A DNA stretch of 15,810 bases. Origin: Clostridiales bacterium (GTDB lineage Bacteria; Bacillota_A; Clostridia; Oscillospirales; Oscillospiraceae). Below, one piece after another: positions 1-7,519 of this stretch. The translations under genes and the position numbers were made by a program. The notes below the pieces were generated by a model. It ran no database searches. It had not been told where the DNA came from and saw only the letters and a program-made list of their open reading frames with translations. The first letter of the stretch is position 1. Every line of letters starts with the position of its first letter. The stretch is from the NCBI GenBank assembly GCA_014799485.1, contig JAAVHY010000003.1, positions 1 to 15,810 of the forward strand, written 5' to 3'.

Positions 1-1281
1 GGCAAATTCAGCGTGGAATTCATCCACATCAACCACTCCATCGCCGACGCGGTGGCCTTCGCCATCCGCACCCCCATCGGCGTGTGCGTCCACACCGGCG
101 ACTTCAAGATCGACCCCACCCCCATCCAGGGCGGCATGGCCGACCTCACCCGCCTGGGCATGCTGGGCAACGAGGGCGTGCTGGCCCTACTGTGCGACTC
201 CACCAACGTGGAGCGCCCCGGCTTCACCAACAGTGAGCGCTCGGTAGGCGCCTCCTTCGACGCCCTGTTCCGGGGCTGCGAGAGCCGCATCATCATCACC
301 ACCTTCGCCTCCAACATCGACCGCATCCAGCAGATCATCGACGTGGCGGCGAAATACGGCCGCAAGGTGGCCGTCACCGGGCGGAGCATGGAAAACGCCA
401 TGCGGGTATCCACCGAGCTGGGCTATATGAACATCCCGGCGGGGACGGTGGTGGACATCGCCCAGATCAAGACCCTCCCCCCCAACAAGGTGTGCATCAT
501 CACCACCGGCAGCCAGGGCGAGACCATGTCCGCCCTGACCCGGATGGCCTTCAACACCCACCGCCAGGTGGACATCCAGCCCGGCGACCGGGTCATCATC
601 TCCGCCTCCGCCATCCCCGGCAACGAGGACTCCATCGGCAACGTCATCAACGAGCTGTACCGCCGGGAGGCCGAGGTGGTCAATGAGCGGGAGCTGCCCC
701 TCCACGTGTCCGGCCACGCCTGCCAGGAGGAGCTGAAGATCATGCACGCCCTGGTGCGGCCCAGGTTCTTCATCCCCGTCCACGGCGAGCAGCGGCACCT
801 CAAGACCCACGCCAAGCTGGCCCGGGAGATGGGGATGGATCCCCGGAACATCGTCATCAGCGACGTAGGCCGGGTCATCGAGATCTCCCAGAACGGCATC
901 AAGCTCAACGGCACCGTCCCCGCCGGCAAGGTGTTCGTGGACGGCTACGGCGTGGGCGACGTGGGGGCGGTGGTCCTCCGGGACCGCCAGCATCTGGCCC
1001 AGGACGGCATGGTGGTGGTGGTGGTGTCCATGTCCGGGGAGGACGGCGCGGTGATCTCCGGCCCCGATATCATCACCCGGGGCTTTGTGTACGTCAAGGA
1101 GTCCGAGGACCTGATGGACGAGCTTCGCCAGGTGGCGATAGACGCGCTGTACACCTGCGAACAGCGCCACGTCCGGGACTGGTCTTCCATCAAGTCCGAG
1201 ATGAAGGGGGCCCTGTCCGGCTACCTCTATAAAAAGACAAAACGCAATCCCATGATCCTGCCCGTGATCATGGAGGTCTAA
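1..1281 (+). CDS. rnj: Ribonuclease J, 3' part (5' end outside the window)
   Basis: RNase J is a cytoplasmic zinc-dependent endo- and 5'-3' exoribonuclease for mRNA decay and rRNA maturation in Firmicutes. The frame is open from base 1 to the TAA, giving 426 codons. Family members have about 555 residues, so roughly the first 130, including the HxHxDH metal motif, lie upstream. Visible family motifs are NHSIADA, HTGDFKID (metal-binding Asp), CDSTNVERPGFTNSE, TTGSQGE, SASAIPGNE, and VSGHA then PVHGEQRH at about 775-795, the last metal-binding and RNA-contact region of the metallo-beta-lactamase/beta-CASP core. The C-terminal domain (GPDIITRGFVY and after) is complete. Fifteen bases separate it from the next gene, which has its own strong ribosome binding site, so an operon is likely. 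A GTG at 13 is an internal codon, not the start. Whether it is the J1 or J2 type cannot be told here. Confidence 0.95.
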   Translation, partial: GKFSVEFIHINHSIADAVAFAIRTPIGVCVHTGDFKIDPTPIQGGMADLTRLGMLGNEGVLALLCDSTNVERPGFTNSERSVGASFDALFRGCESRIIITTFASNIDRIQQIIDVAAKYGRKVAVTGRSMENAMRVSTELGYMNIPAGTVVDIAQIKTLPPNKVCIITTGSQGETMSALTRMAFNTHRQVDIQPGDRVIISASAIPGNEDSIGNVINELYRREAEVVNERELPLHVSGHACQEELKIMHALVRPRFFIPVHGEQRHLKTHAKLAREMGMDPRNIVISDVGRVIEISQNGIKLNGTVPAGKVFVDGYGVGDVGAVVLRDRQHLAQDGMVVVVVSMSGEDGAVISGPDIITRGFVYVKESEDLMDELRQVAIDALYTCEQRHVRDWSSIKSEMKGALSGYLYKKTKRNPMILPVIMEV

Positions 1282-1296
1282 AAAGGAGGGCGTCCC

Positions 1297-3237
1297 ATGC
1301 CGAACGCCGAGGCGGTGCAATGCTACCAGCAGGCCTTGAAACAGGGCCAGCGGGAATATAAAAACTGCGTCCACCGGGGGTTGTGGCCCAACATCCAGGC
1401 ACTGGACCCGGACAAGCTCCAGCTCTCCCAAGTCAATCTGGGCGTAATGGATATCCCCATCTACCTGGTGGTGGGTTCCACAGAAGAGGCCCGGTGCAAT
1501 TCCTTCTCCGCCGGGTTCTACCCCTTGATGGGGACGGACTCGGAGTTTGCCGGGAAGTGGACCCGCCTGTGCGCCGCCCAGCTGAGCGAGGGCATCCACG
1601 ACCCCATCAAATGCTATGAGTACCTGGGCCGGTTCTACGTCCAGGAGGGCAACAAGCGGGTGAGTGTCCTCAAGAGCATGGGCTCGACCACCATCCAGGC
1701 GGACGTGACCCGGCTCATGCCGGCGCGGTCGGACGACATCACCACCCAGATCTATCTGGAATTCCTAGAATTCTACCGCCACAGCAAGTGCTGGGGCGTC
1801 CACTTCAGCGACCTGGGCGGCTACGCCAAGCTCCAGGCGGCGCTGGGCTTTGCCAAGGGCGAGGACTGGCCGGAGGATCTCCAGAAAAAGTTCAAGGCGC
1901 GGTATTTCAGCTTCCGCGCCAGCTTCTACCGGCTGGGCGGCGGCAGCCTGGGGCTCACCACCGGGGACGCGCTGCTGCGCTGGCTGGAGTTCTACTCGGC
2001 CCAGGACTTCCTGGCCGCTATTGGCGAGGGGGCCTTCCGCCAGACCCTGAGCGCCATTTGGAAAGAACTGTGCGTCCACGCGGATACCGCGCCCATCGCC
2101 GTGAGCCTGGCCCCCGTGAAGGAGGGCGAGGAAAAGAAGGGCGTCATGTCCAGCCTGCTGGGGAAGAAAAGGCTGCGGGTGGCGTTCCTGTTCCAAGGCA
2201 CTCCCCAAACCAGCGGCTGGACCGCCGCCCACGATAAGGGCCGGGAGTACCTGGAGGAGACCTTGGGGGACAGCGTGAGCGTGCAGTGCTACTACGAGCT
2301 GTCCCCGCAAGGGGCGGAGGCGGTCATCAAGGAGGCCGTGAACGACGGCGCGGAGCTCATCTTCACCACCTCGGTGAGCCTGATCGACGCCACCCTGCGG
2401 GTGGCGGTCAAGTATCCCAAGGTGCGCTTCATGAACTGCTCCATCGACCAGCCCTACGTCAACGTAAAGGCTTATTACTGCCGGGTGTACGAGGCCAAGT
2501 TCATCACCGGAGCCATCGCCGGGGCCATGAGCAAAACGGGGCGCATCGGCTATGTGGGCAGCTACCCGATCTTGGGTGTGCCGGCCAGCATCAACGCCTT
2601 TGCCCTGGGCGCGGCGCTGACCAACCCGGAGGCCCACATCGATCTGCGCTGGCACTGCCTGCCCGGGGACTACATGGAGGAATTCCGCGCCCAGGGCATC
2701 GCCTTGGTGTGCGACCGGGACTACATCGCCGAACAGCCCTACGGCGCCAAAGGCCTGGCCCGTCTGAGCCCGGACGGCGGGCTGGAGCCCCTGGCCTCGC
2801 CCAGCTGGCTGTGGGGGGAGTTTTACGTGCGCATGGTGCGGGAGCTGCTCCGCGACCCCAAGACCATCCCCTTGGCGGAGGACGCCAGCCGCGCCATCAA
2901 CTACTGGTGGGGGATGAACAGCGGCGTGATCGACATGCGCTTCAGCCCCGATCTGCCGGAGGGCGCGCGCGCCCTGGGGGAGATTCTGCGCCAAGGCATC
3001 CGCGGCGGGACCATCCAGCCCTTCCAGCGGCTCATCCGCACCCAGGACGGCGCCGTGATCAACGACGGCTCCCGGAACCTGACCATGGAGGAGATCCTCA
3101 AAATGGACTGGCTGTGCGACCGGGTGGACGGGCGTCTGCCCGCCTTTGACGAGCTGCTGCCGGTGGCAAAGGCCACCGTGCGCCGGCTGGGCGTCGCCCG
3201 GGACAGCATCCCCCCGGAGGAGGCGAAGGGCCGGTGA
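1297..3237 (+). CDS. BMP/Med-type substrate-binding domain protein with extra N-terminal domain, cytoplasmic
   Basis: 646 residues. The start is ATG with AAGGAGGG at 1283-1290. Residues about 290-560 read as a BMP (Med/PnrA-like) periplasmic-binding-protein fold: RLRVAFLFQG, SGWTAAHDKGREYLEE, ELIFTTSVSLIDATLRVA, VRFMNCSIDQPYVNVKAYY, KFITGAIAGAMSKTGRIGYVG. BMP proteins normally bind nucleosides or similar ligands for ABC transporters and are exported lipoproteins. This one begins MPNAEAVQCYQQ, with no signal peptide or lipobox, so it should stay in the cytoplasm. The first ~145 residues form a separate domain with EGNKRVSVLK at 117-126, reminiscent of ParB/sulfiredoxin-like domains (moderate confidence). 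Residues ~145-285 are a probably helical linker. No permease or ATPase gene is adjacent. It lies between RNase J and a phosphoesterase, which suggests a soluble sensor or binding role; the ligand is unknown. Confidence 0.8.
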   Translation: MPNAEAVQCYQQALKQGQREYKNCVHRGLWPNIQALDPDKLQLSQVNLGVMDIPIYLVVGSTEEARCNSFSAGFYPLMGTDSEFAGKWTRLCAAQLSEGIHDPIKCYEYLGRFYVQEGNKRVSVLKSMGSTTIQADVTRLMPARSDDITTQIYLEFLEFYRHSKCWGVHFSDLGGYAKLQAALGFAKGEDWPEDLQKKFKARYFSFRASFYRLGGGSLGLTTGDALLRWLEFYSAQDFLAAIGEGAFRQTLSAIWKELCVHADTAPIAVSLAPVKEGEEKKGVMSSLLGKKRLRVAFLFQGTPQTSGWTAAHDKGREYLEETLGDSVSVQCYYELSPQGAEAVIKEAVNDGAELIFTTSVSLIDATLRVAVKYPKVRFMNCSIDQPYVNVKAYYCRVYEAKFITGAIAGAMSKTGRIGYVGSYPILGVPASINAFALGAALTNPEAHIDLRWHCLPGDYMEEFRAQGIALVCDRDYIAEQPYGAKGLARLSPDGGLEPLASPSWLWGEFYVRMVRELLRDPKTIPLAEDASRAINYWWGMNSGVIDMRFSPDLPEGARALGEILRQGIRGGTIQPFQRLIRTQDGAVINDGSRNLTMEEILKMDWLCDRVDGRLPAFDELLPVAKATVRRLGVARDSIPPEEAKGR

Positions 3238-3893
3238 AACTCCTGGTCATTTCCGATGCCCCGGATCCGGGGCTCTGGGACTACTTCTCCAAGGAGAAGC
3301 TCCAGGGGGCGGACGCCATCATCTCCTGCGGCGACCTGCCCGCCGCCTACCTCACGTTTCTGGTGACCATGGCCAACAGGCCCCTGTTCTATGTCCACGG
3401 CAACCACGACTTCAAGTACGACCGCCAGCCCCCCGAGGGGTGCGACTGCATCGACGGCAAGGTGGTAGAGTTCAAGGGCTACCGCATCCTGGGCCTGGGC
3501 GGGTCCATGGAGTACAGCGGCGGCCCCCACCAGTACACCGAGCGGCAGATGAAGCACCGCATCGCCAAGCTGGGCTGGGACCTGAGGGGTGGGGTGGACA
3601 TCCTGGTCACCCACGCCCCTGCCCAGGGGCTGGGCGATATGGACGACCCCTGCCACCAGGGCTTCGCCTGCTTCAAAGAGCTGATGGCCGGCTTCCATCC
3701 CCAATACCACCTCTACGGGCACGTACATCTGGAATATGAGCCGAACTGGCCCCGTGTGCGGCAGTACGGGGATACCACGGTGGTAAACGCCTTCCGGAAG
3801 CATTTCATCGAACTGCCGGACAAGCCCTGTACCCCACGGCCCAAGGGCCTGAAAGGGCTGGCGCTGAAAATGCGGCGCGCGGAGACCCGCTGA
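3234..3893 (+). CDS. Calcineurin-like metallophosphoesterase
   Basis: 219 residues. The start is GTG at 3234 in a GTGA overlap with the stop of the BMP-domain gene, implying translational coupling. Metal-binding motifs follow the calcineurin-like order: SDAPD at 7-11, CGD at 32-34, GNHD at 56-59, THAP at 126-129 and GHVH at 162-165. These bind two metal ions and hydrolyse phosphomono- or phosphodiesters. The first motif is odd: the usual D-x-H is D8-A9-P10, so one metal ligand may be missing or supplied elsewhere. No signal peptide or membrane segment is seen, so it is cytoplasmic. Substrate is unknown; a nucleotide or nucleic acid fragment would fit the RNase J context, but that is inference. 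It is the last gene of its operon, followed by a terminator. Confidence 0.85.
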   Translation: MKLLVISDAPDPGLWDYFSKEKLQGADAIISCGDLPAAYLTFLVTMANRPLFYVHGNHDFKYDRQPPEGCDCIDGKVVEFKGYRILGLGGSMEYSGGPHQYTERQMKHRIAKLGWDLRGGVDILVTHAPAQGLGDMDDPCHQGFACFKELMAGFHPQYHLYGHVHLEYEPNWPRVRQYGDTTVVNAFRKHFIELPDKPCTPRPKGLKGLALKMRRAETR

Positions 3894-3916
3894 GCGCCGC
3901 CCCACCGTTTTGACGC

Positions 3917-3953
3917 AAAAAGCTGGCGGACATATCATGTCCGCCAGCTTTTT
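3917..3953. terminator. Bidirectional intrinsic terminator between convergent genes
   Basis: A perfect 17-bp inverted repeat (3917-3933 and 3937-3953) with the 3-base loop ATC. The stem is bounded by A5 on one side and T5 on the other, so it can act in both directions. It lies between the end of the phosphoesterase (+) and the end of the symporter (-). Confidence 0.9.
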
Positions 3954-3968
3954 CTCTGTTCCGCGCGG

Positions 3969-5468
3969 TTACTGCTCCCCCGCCTTGACCGCGGCGGCGG
4001 CTTCCTTCTGGATGTCCGGGAAGTTGGACAGCATGGGCTCGATGTCCTGCCCCTTCAGCTTGCGGTCCACGTAGTTTTTGGTGATCTTGACCACCACCGG
4101 GGACAGCACCAGCACGCCGATCAGGTTGGGCAGCATCATCATGCCGTTGAGGGTGTCGGCGATCTCCCAGGCCAGGTTTTCGCCCATCACCGCGCCGCCG
4201 AAGGTGGCGGCCACGAAGATGACCTGATAGACCTTGGTGACCTTCTCGCCGAACAGGAACTCACAGGCCTTGCTGCCGTAGTGGCTCCAGCCCAGGCAGG
4301 TGGAGAAGGCAAACAGCATCACGGCGACGGCCACAAAGGCCGCCCCGGCGAAGCCGAAGTGCATGGAGAACACGGTGCTCACCAGGTTGGCCTTGGACAG
4401 CTCCACGCCCTGGTAGGCAGCCTCGGTGACCCCCGTCTCCAGATCCACCAGCCCGGAGGACAGCACGGAGAAGGCCGTGAGGGTACACACGATGATGGTG
4501 TCGGCAAACACCTCGAAGATGCCCCACATACCCTGGCGCACCGGCTCCTTTACGTTGGAGCTGGAGTGGACCATGACGGAGGAGCCCAGGCCCGCCTCGT
4601 TGGAGAACACGCCCCGCTTCATCCCCTGCTCGATGGCCAGCTTCATCACGGTGCCCGCCGCGCCGCCGGCGGCGGCCTCCAGGGAGAACGCCCGGGCAAA
4701 GATGGACGCGAACACCGGGCCCACCATGGAGAGGTTGGAGCAGAAGATGACGATGGAGCCCACCATGTACAGGATGACCATGAAGGGCACGATCTTCTCG
4801 GTGACAGAGGCGATGCGCTTCAGGCCGCCCAGCACCACCAGCCCGGCCAGGATGACGATAACGATGCCGGTGGCCCAGGTGGGTATGCCGAACACGTCCT
4901 GCATATTGCCGGAGATGGAGTTGATCTGGGTCATGTTGCCGATGCCGAAGGAGGCCAGGAAGCAGAACACGGAAAACAGCACCGCCAGCACCATGCCGAT
5001 GGTCTTGCACCCCTTTTTGGCCCCCAGGCCGTCCCGCAGGTAGTACATGGCGCCGCCCGACCACTCCCCGGCGGAGTTCTTCCGGCGGTAGAAGATGCCC
5101 AGCACGTTCTCGGAGTAATTGGTCATCATCCCGAAGAAGGCGATGAGCCACATCCAGAACACGGCCCCGGGGCCGCCCACCATGATGGCCCCCGCCACGC
5201 CCACGATGTTGCCGGTGCCCACCGTGGCGGCCAGGGCGGTACACAGGGACTGGAACTGGGAGATGGACTTGTCCTGGGTGTGGCCCGACACGTCCTTGCG
5301 GAAGATGGCGCCGATGGTCTCCTTCATCCAGTGCCCGATGTGGCTGACCTGGAAAAATTTCGTGCGCGCAGTCAGAAAGACGCCCACGAAAGCCAGCAGG
5401 ATCAGCGCGGGCCAGCCCCAGACGATGTTGTTGAGAAAGCTGTTGACGCTTTCAACGGTTTTAAGCAT
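3969..5468 (-). CDS. Alanine/glycine:cation symporter (AGCS family)
   Basis: 499 residues from ATG at 5468 (MLKTVESVNSFLNNIVWGW). The frame runs upstream to 5591, but this start has GAGGGG just before it on the minus strand and lies downstream of a good promoter; upstream codons are AT-rich, unlike the gene. AGCS proteins import alanine or glycine with Na+ or H+. Family signatures are clear: GTGNIVGVAGAIMVGGPGA, WMWLIAFFGMMTNYSENVLG, GEWSGGAMYYLRDGLG, and GVFSNEAGLGSS with the Asn at residue 290, followed by VHSSSNVKEPVRQG. About ten or eleven hydrophobic segments span the protein, with a short polar C-terminal tail. It appears monocistronic. Substrate choice between alanine and glycine is not visible; no glycine riboswitch fits in the short leader. 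Confidence 0.95.
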   Translation of the reverse strand: MLKTVESVNSFLNNIVWGWPALILLAFVGVFLTARTKFFQVSHIGHWMKETIGAIFRKDVSGHTQDKSISQFQSLCTALAATVGTGNIVGVAGAIMVGGPGAVFWMWLIAFFGMMTNYSENVLGIFYRRKNSAGEWSGGAMYYLRDGLGAKKGCKTIGMVLAVLFSVFCFLASFGIGNMTQINSISGNMQDVFGIPTWATGIVIVILAGLVVLGGLKRIASVTEKIVPFMVILYMVGSIVIFCSNLSMVGPVFASIFARAFSLEAAAGGAAGTVMKLAIEQGMKRGVFSNEAGLGSSVMVHSSSNVKEPVRQGMWGIFEVFADTIIVCTLTAFSVLSSGLVDLETGVTEAAYQGVELSKANLVSTVFSMHFGFAGAAFVAVAVMLFAFSTCLGWSHYGSKACEFLFGEKVTKVYQVIFVAATFGGAVMGENLAWEIADTLNGMMMLPNLIGVLVLSPVVVKITKNYVDRKLKGQDIEPMLSNFPDIQKEAAAAVKAGEQ

Positions 5469-5502
5469 AACGGTCCCCTCTTTTCTCAGATATCTCCCAC
5501 GC

Positions 5503-5531
5503 AGTATATAATAAAAGGCCGGAAAACGCAA
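5503..5531 (-). promoter_or_regulatory. SigmaA-type promoter for the AGCS symporter
   Basis: Read on the minus strand: -35 TTGCGT (5526-5531), 17-bp spacer, -10 TATACT (5503-5508). This leaves a leader of about 30 bases before the ATG at 5468. Confidence 0.7.
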
Positions 5532-5693
5532 GAAAAAGTGTACGATTTTCATTTTTGCGCGCACAATTTCCAGGAAATCGCCAAATATCAAGGGAGATAT
5601 GGGGTAAAATTGTGAGAAAATGCAGGGGGATTTCTTTTAAATTTCATTTTCCGCCCGAGGAAGCCGGGTCAGAAGAATATTTACAAAAAAGGG

Positions 5694-5722
5694 ATGACAC
5701 CGCCCCCGGTTGGCGCTATAAT
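5694..5722 (+). promoter_or_regulatory. SigmaA-type promoter for uracil-DNA glycosylase
   Basis: -35 ATGACA at 5694-5699, 17-bp spacer, -10 TATAAT at 5717-5722. It lies 40 bases upstream of the ATG at 5762. The 5532-5693 stretch is AT-rich and holds nothing else I recognise. Confidence 0.8.
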
Positions 5723-5761
5723 GCAGCCAGGAGAAAAACAGGACGGGAGGGAATAGACCCC

Positions 5762-6334
5762 ATGTCAGACTGGGTAGAATTAGAGCGCCGCTGTCTTTCC
5801 TGCCAGAAGTGCGCCCTGGCGGACACCCGCACCAACGTGGTGTTCGGCAAGGGCCCGAAGGACGCGCGGATCATGTTCATCGGCGAGGGCCCCGGGGAGA
5901 ACGAGGACCTCCAGGGAGAGCCCTTCGTGGGCCGGGGCGGGCAGCTGCTGGACGAGATGCTGTCCCTCATCGGGCTGAGCCGGGACAAGAACTTTTACAT
6001 CACCAACATCGTCAAGTGCCGTCCGCCCCAAAACCGGGACCCGCTGAACACCGAGCAGGACGCCTGCATCGGCTACCTTTGGGAGCAGCTGGAGCTGGTC
6101 CGTCCCCGCGTTGTGGTATGTCTCGGCCGCATCGCCGCCATGCGGCTCATCAGGCCGGACTACCGCATCACCAAGGAGCATGGCCAGTGGGTGGAGAAGG
6201 ACGGCGTGTTCTACACCGCCATCTACCACCCCGCCGCCCTGCTGCGCGACCCCACCAAGAAGCCGGACACCTTCGTCGACCTGCGCGCCATCCGGGCCAA
6301 GCTCCGGGAGGTCTGCCCGGAGGTCTACAGCTGA
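5762..6334 (+). CDS. Family 4 uracil-DNA glycosylase (Fe-S)
   Basis: 190 residues, typical for the family. It removes uracil, from cytosine deamination or dUTP misincorporation, to start base excision repair. The frame is open upstream to 5555, but ATG 5762 follows GGGAGGG (5745-5751) and the promoter at 5694-5722, and the protein starts where the family does. Four cysteines for the 4Fe-4S cluster are present: C14 and C17 (CQKC), C86 (NIVKCRPPQNRDP) and C102. Active-site regions are GEGPGENEDLQGEPF at 41-55 with VGRGGQLLDE after it, and HPAALLR at 156-162. It is cytoplasmic. The repeat array begins at the base after the TGA. Confidence 0.95.
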   Translation: MSDWVELERRCLSCQKCALADTRTNVVFGKGPKDARIMFIGEGPGENEDLQGEPFVGRGGQLLDEMLSLIGLSRDKNFYITNIVKCRPPQNRDPLNTEQDACIGYLWEQLELVRPRVVVCLGRIAAMRLIRPDYRITKEHGQWVEKDGVFYTAIYHPAALLRDPTKKPDTFVDLRAIRAKLREVCPEVYS

Positions 6335-6742
6335 GGCTCCGCGCTATCCCATTCACGCTACTCACGACGGCTCCGCGCTATCCCATTCACGCTGCGCCTG
6401 TTCGCAACGCGCGGCTGTCTCGCCGTTGGCTCGGTCGGCGCTGGACGTGTGCCACTGGCACACAGCGCCCTCCGACTCTGGCTGGTCTCCGGGCCGCACG
6501 GCGCCCCTGCGCTCGCCCTCGCTTCGGTCCATTCACGCTGCTCACGACGGCTCCGCGCTATCCCATTCACGCTGCGCCTGTTCGCAACGCGCGGCTGTCT
6601 CGCCGTTGGCTCGGTCGGCGCTGGACGTGTGCCACTGGCACACAGCGCCCTCCGACTCGGGCTGGTCTCCGGGCCGCACGGCGCCCCTGCGCTCGCCCTC
6701 GCTCCGGTCCATCCGCGCTGCTCACGACGGCTCCGCGCTATC
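6335..6742. repeat. Array of 180-bp direct repeats filling the gap between two convergent genes
   Basis: The 14-mer ggctccgcgctatc occurs at 6335, 6369, 6549 and 6729. It divides the array into a 34-bp short unit, two 180-bp units (6369-6548 and 6549-6728) that differ at only a few bases, and a 14-bp terminal part. Each long unit contains ccattcacgctg-like copies near both ends, 146 bp apart. Deleting between them turns a 180-bp unit into the 34-bp one, so the short unit looks like a recombination product. Inside each long unit is a palindrome, gtgtgccactggcacac (6447-6463 and 6627-6643), extended by ggcgct/agcgcc. No transposase, CRISPR-like spacing or clear coding frame is seen. The left edge touches the glycosylase stop codon and the right edge lies inside the 3' end of the SSB-like gene. 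Confidence 0.9.
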
Positions 6743-7336
6743 AAGCAGGTTCATCACAGAGATCTCAAAGGCCGTCCGCTCCACCTGCTCCCCGTCGATG
6801 AGCTTGTGATACCGCCGGCTTTGGAGCCTGCCCTCCAGCCGCAGCCTATCCCCCACGTCCAGCCCCCCGCAGTGGGCGGCCAGGGAGCCCCAGGCAATGC
6901 AGGGTAAGTAGTCTGCCCGTCCGTAGGGGCGGTTCACCGCCAGCAGCAGGTCGCAGATCTCCCGGCCCAGCGGCGTGCGCCTCGCCACCGGCTTGCGGCA
7001 CAGCACCCCCGCCAGGGTCAGGCGGTTTTCCCCTTCCTCCACGTCCGAGCACTGGGCCGACCGGGCCAGCACGGTGATGACCAGCTTGCTGCCCTGGCCG
7101 GAGCGGTTGTTGTAGGAGCGCACCTCCCCCTGCGTCTCCACCCACTGCCCCGGCGTCCACACTGCCGGGTCGGGATCTGCCGTGACGATGTTCAGCACAT
7201 CGTCCACCCCGGACAGGCGGGGTACCCGCAGGGGGACAATGTAGTAGTCCACCCCATGGTTCCGATGGGAGGGGACCGGTTCCCCCGCCCCCTGTCCCCG
7301 CAGCACGATTTTGTTTTCGCCCCTGTATTCGTCCAT
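6722..7336 (-). CDS. SSB-like protein with two OB folds
   Basis: 204 residues from ATG at 7336 (MDEYRGENKIVLRG), with GGAG ten bases upstream; the frame continues to 7465, but that part overlaps promoter sequence. Two tandem OB-fold-like halves are visible: residues ~7-93 (NKIVLRG, DYYIVPLRVPR, GQWVETQGEVRSYNN, KLVITVLARS) and ~104-197 (NRLTLAGVLCRKPVARRTP, GREICDLLLAVNR, YLPCIAWG, GDRLRLEGRLQSRRY, TAFEISVMNL). The second half is typical of SSB/PriB-type proteins that bind single-stranded DNA. The acidic tip with which classical SSB recruits partners is absent. The last six residues (DSAEPS) and the TGA are encoded by the repeat array, so the natural C-terminus may have been replaced. It is probably an SSB paralogue, not the essential SSB. 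Role in replication, repair or competence is unknown. Confidence 0.75.
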   Translation of the reverse strand: MDEYRGENKIVLRGQGAGEPVPSHRNHGVDYYIVPLRVPRLSGVDDVLNIVTADPDPAVWTPGQWVETQGEVRSYNNRSGQGSKLVITVLARSAQCSDVEEGENRLTLAGVLCRKPVARRTPLGREICDLLLAVNRPYGRADYLPCIAWGSLAAHCGGLDVGDRLRLEGRLQSRRYHKLIDGEQVERTAFEISVMNLLDSAEPS

Positions 7337-7395
7337 ATTGATCACGCTCCGTATGTCAAATGTCGTCCTGCCCTGACTATATGAGGGGGGCGCGG

Positions 7396-7457
7396 CAAGT
7401 ATGCCCGTCTCCCGGCGGAAAAGCTGGCTATGATACGCTGGAGCGCCAAGTATGCCC
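7396..7457. repeat. Imperfect direct repeat in the divergent promoter region
   Basis: CAAGTATGCCC occurs at 7396-7406 and 7447-7457, 51 bp apart. On the minus strand the similarity extends weakly to about 35 bases per copy and includes ATAG-containing -10-like sequences. It lies between the SSB-like gene and the divergent small gene and could hold an operator or a duplicated promoter. Confidence 0.45.
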
Positions 7458-7458
7458 A

Positions 7459-7486
7459 TTGACAAGCGGGGAATGGATCGTATAAT
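7459..7486 (+). promoter_or_regulatory. Consensus sigmaA promoter
   Basis: Perfect hexamers: TTGACA at 7459-7464 and TATAAT at 7481-7486 with a 16-bp spacer. Transcription would start near 7493, 27 bases before the ATG at 7520. Confidence 0.9.
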
Positions 7487-7519
7487 ATAGAGGTGAACCC
7501 AGCCGAAGGAGGGCTAAGG

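Noticed and set aside
1012..1029. GTG triplet repeat in RNase J as a slippage site
   Set aside because: It encodes the run of Val normal for this RNase J segment, and triplet changes would not shift the frame.
187..1599. 470-residue minus-strand open frame over RNase J
   Set aside because: It is antisense to a clear RNase J frame, is low in complexity (His, Gly, Asp-rich) and has no family features; it is a product of GC-rich third positions.
5469..5502. Glycine riboswitch upstream of the AGCS gene
   Set aside because: These riboswitches are common before such genes, but the leader from the predicted promoter is only about 30 bases, too short for one.
4281..5615. 444-residue plus-strand open frame over the symporter
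   Set aside because: Antisense shadow of the AGCS gene, with repetitive Gly/His composition.
5650..5761. LexA box before the uracil-DNA glycosylase
   Set aside because: No CGAAC-N4-GTTYG-like site is present; the promoter looks constitutive.
6335..6742. CRISPR array
   Set aside because: Repeat units are 34 and 180 bp with identical interiors; there are no short repeats with unique spacers and no cas genes.
5809..6801. 330-residue frame across the glycosylase and the repeats
   Set aside because: Wrong frame of the glycosylase continuing into repeat DNA; its apparent protein repeats only reflect the 180-bp DNA units.
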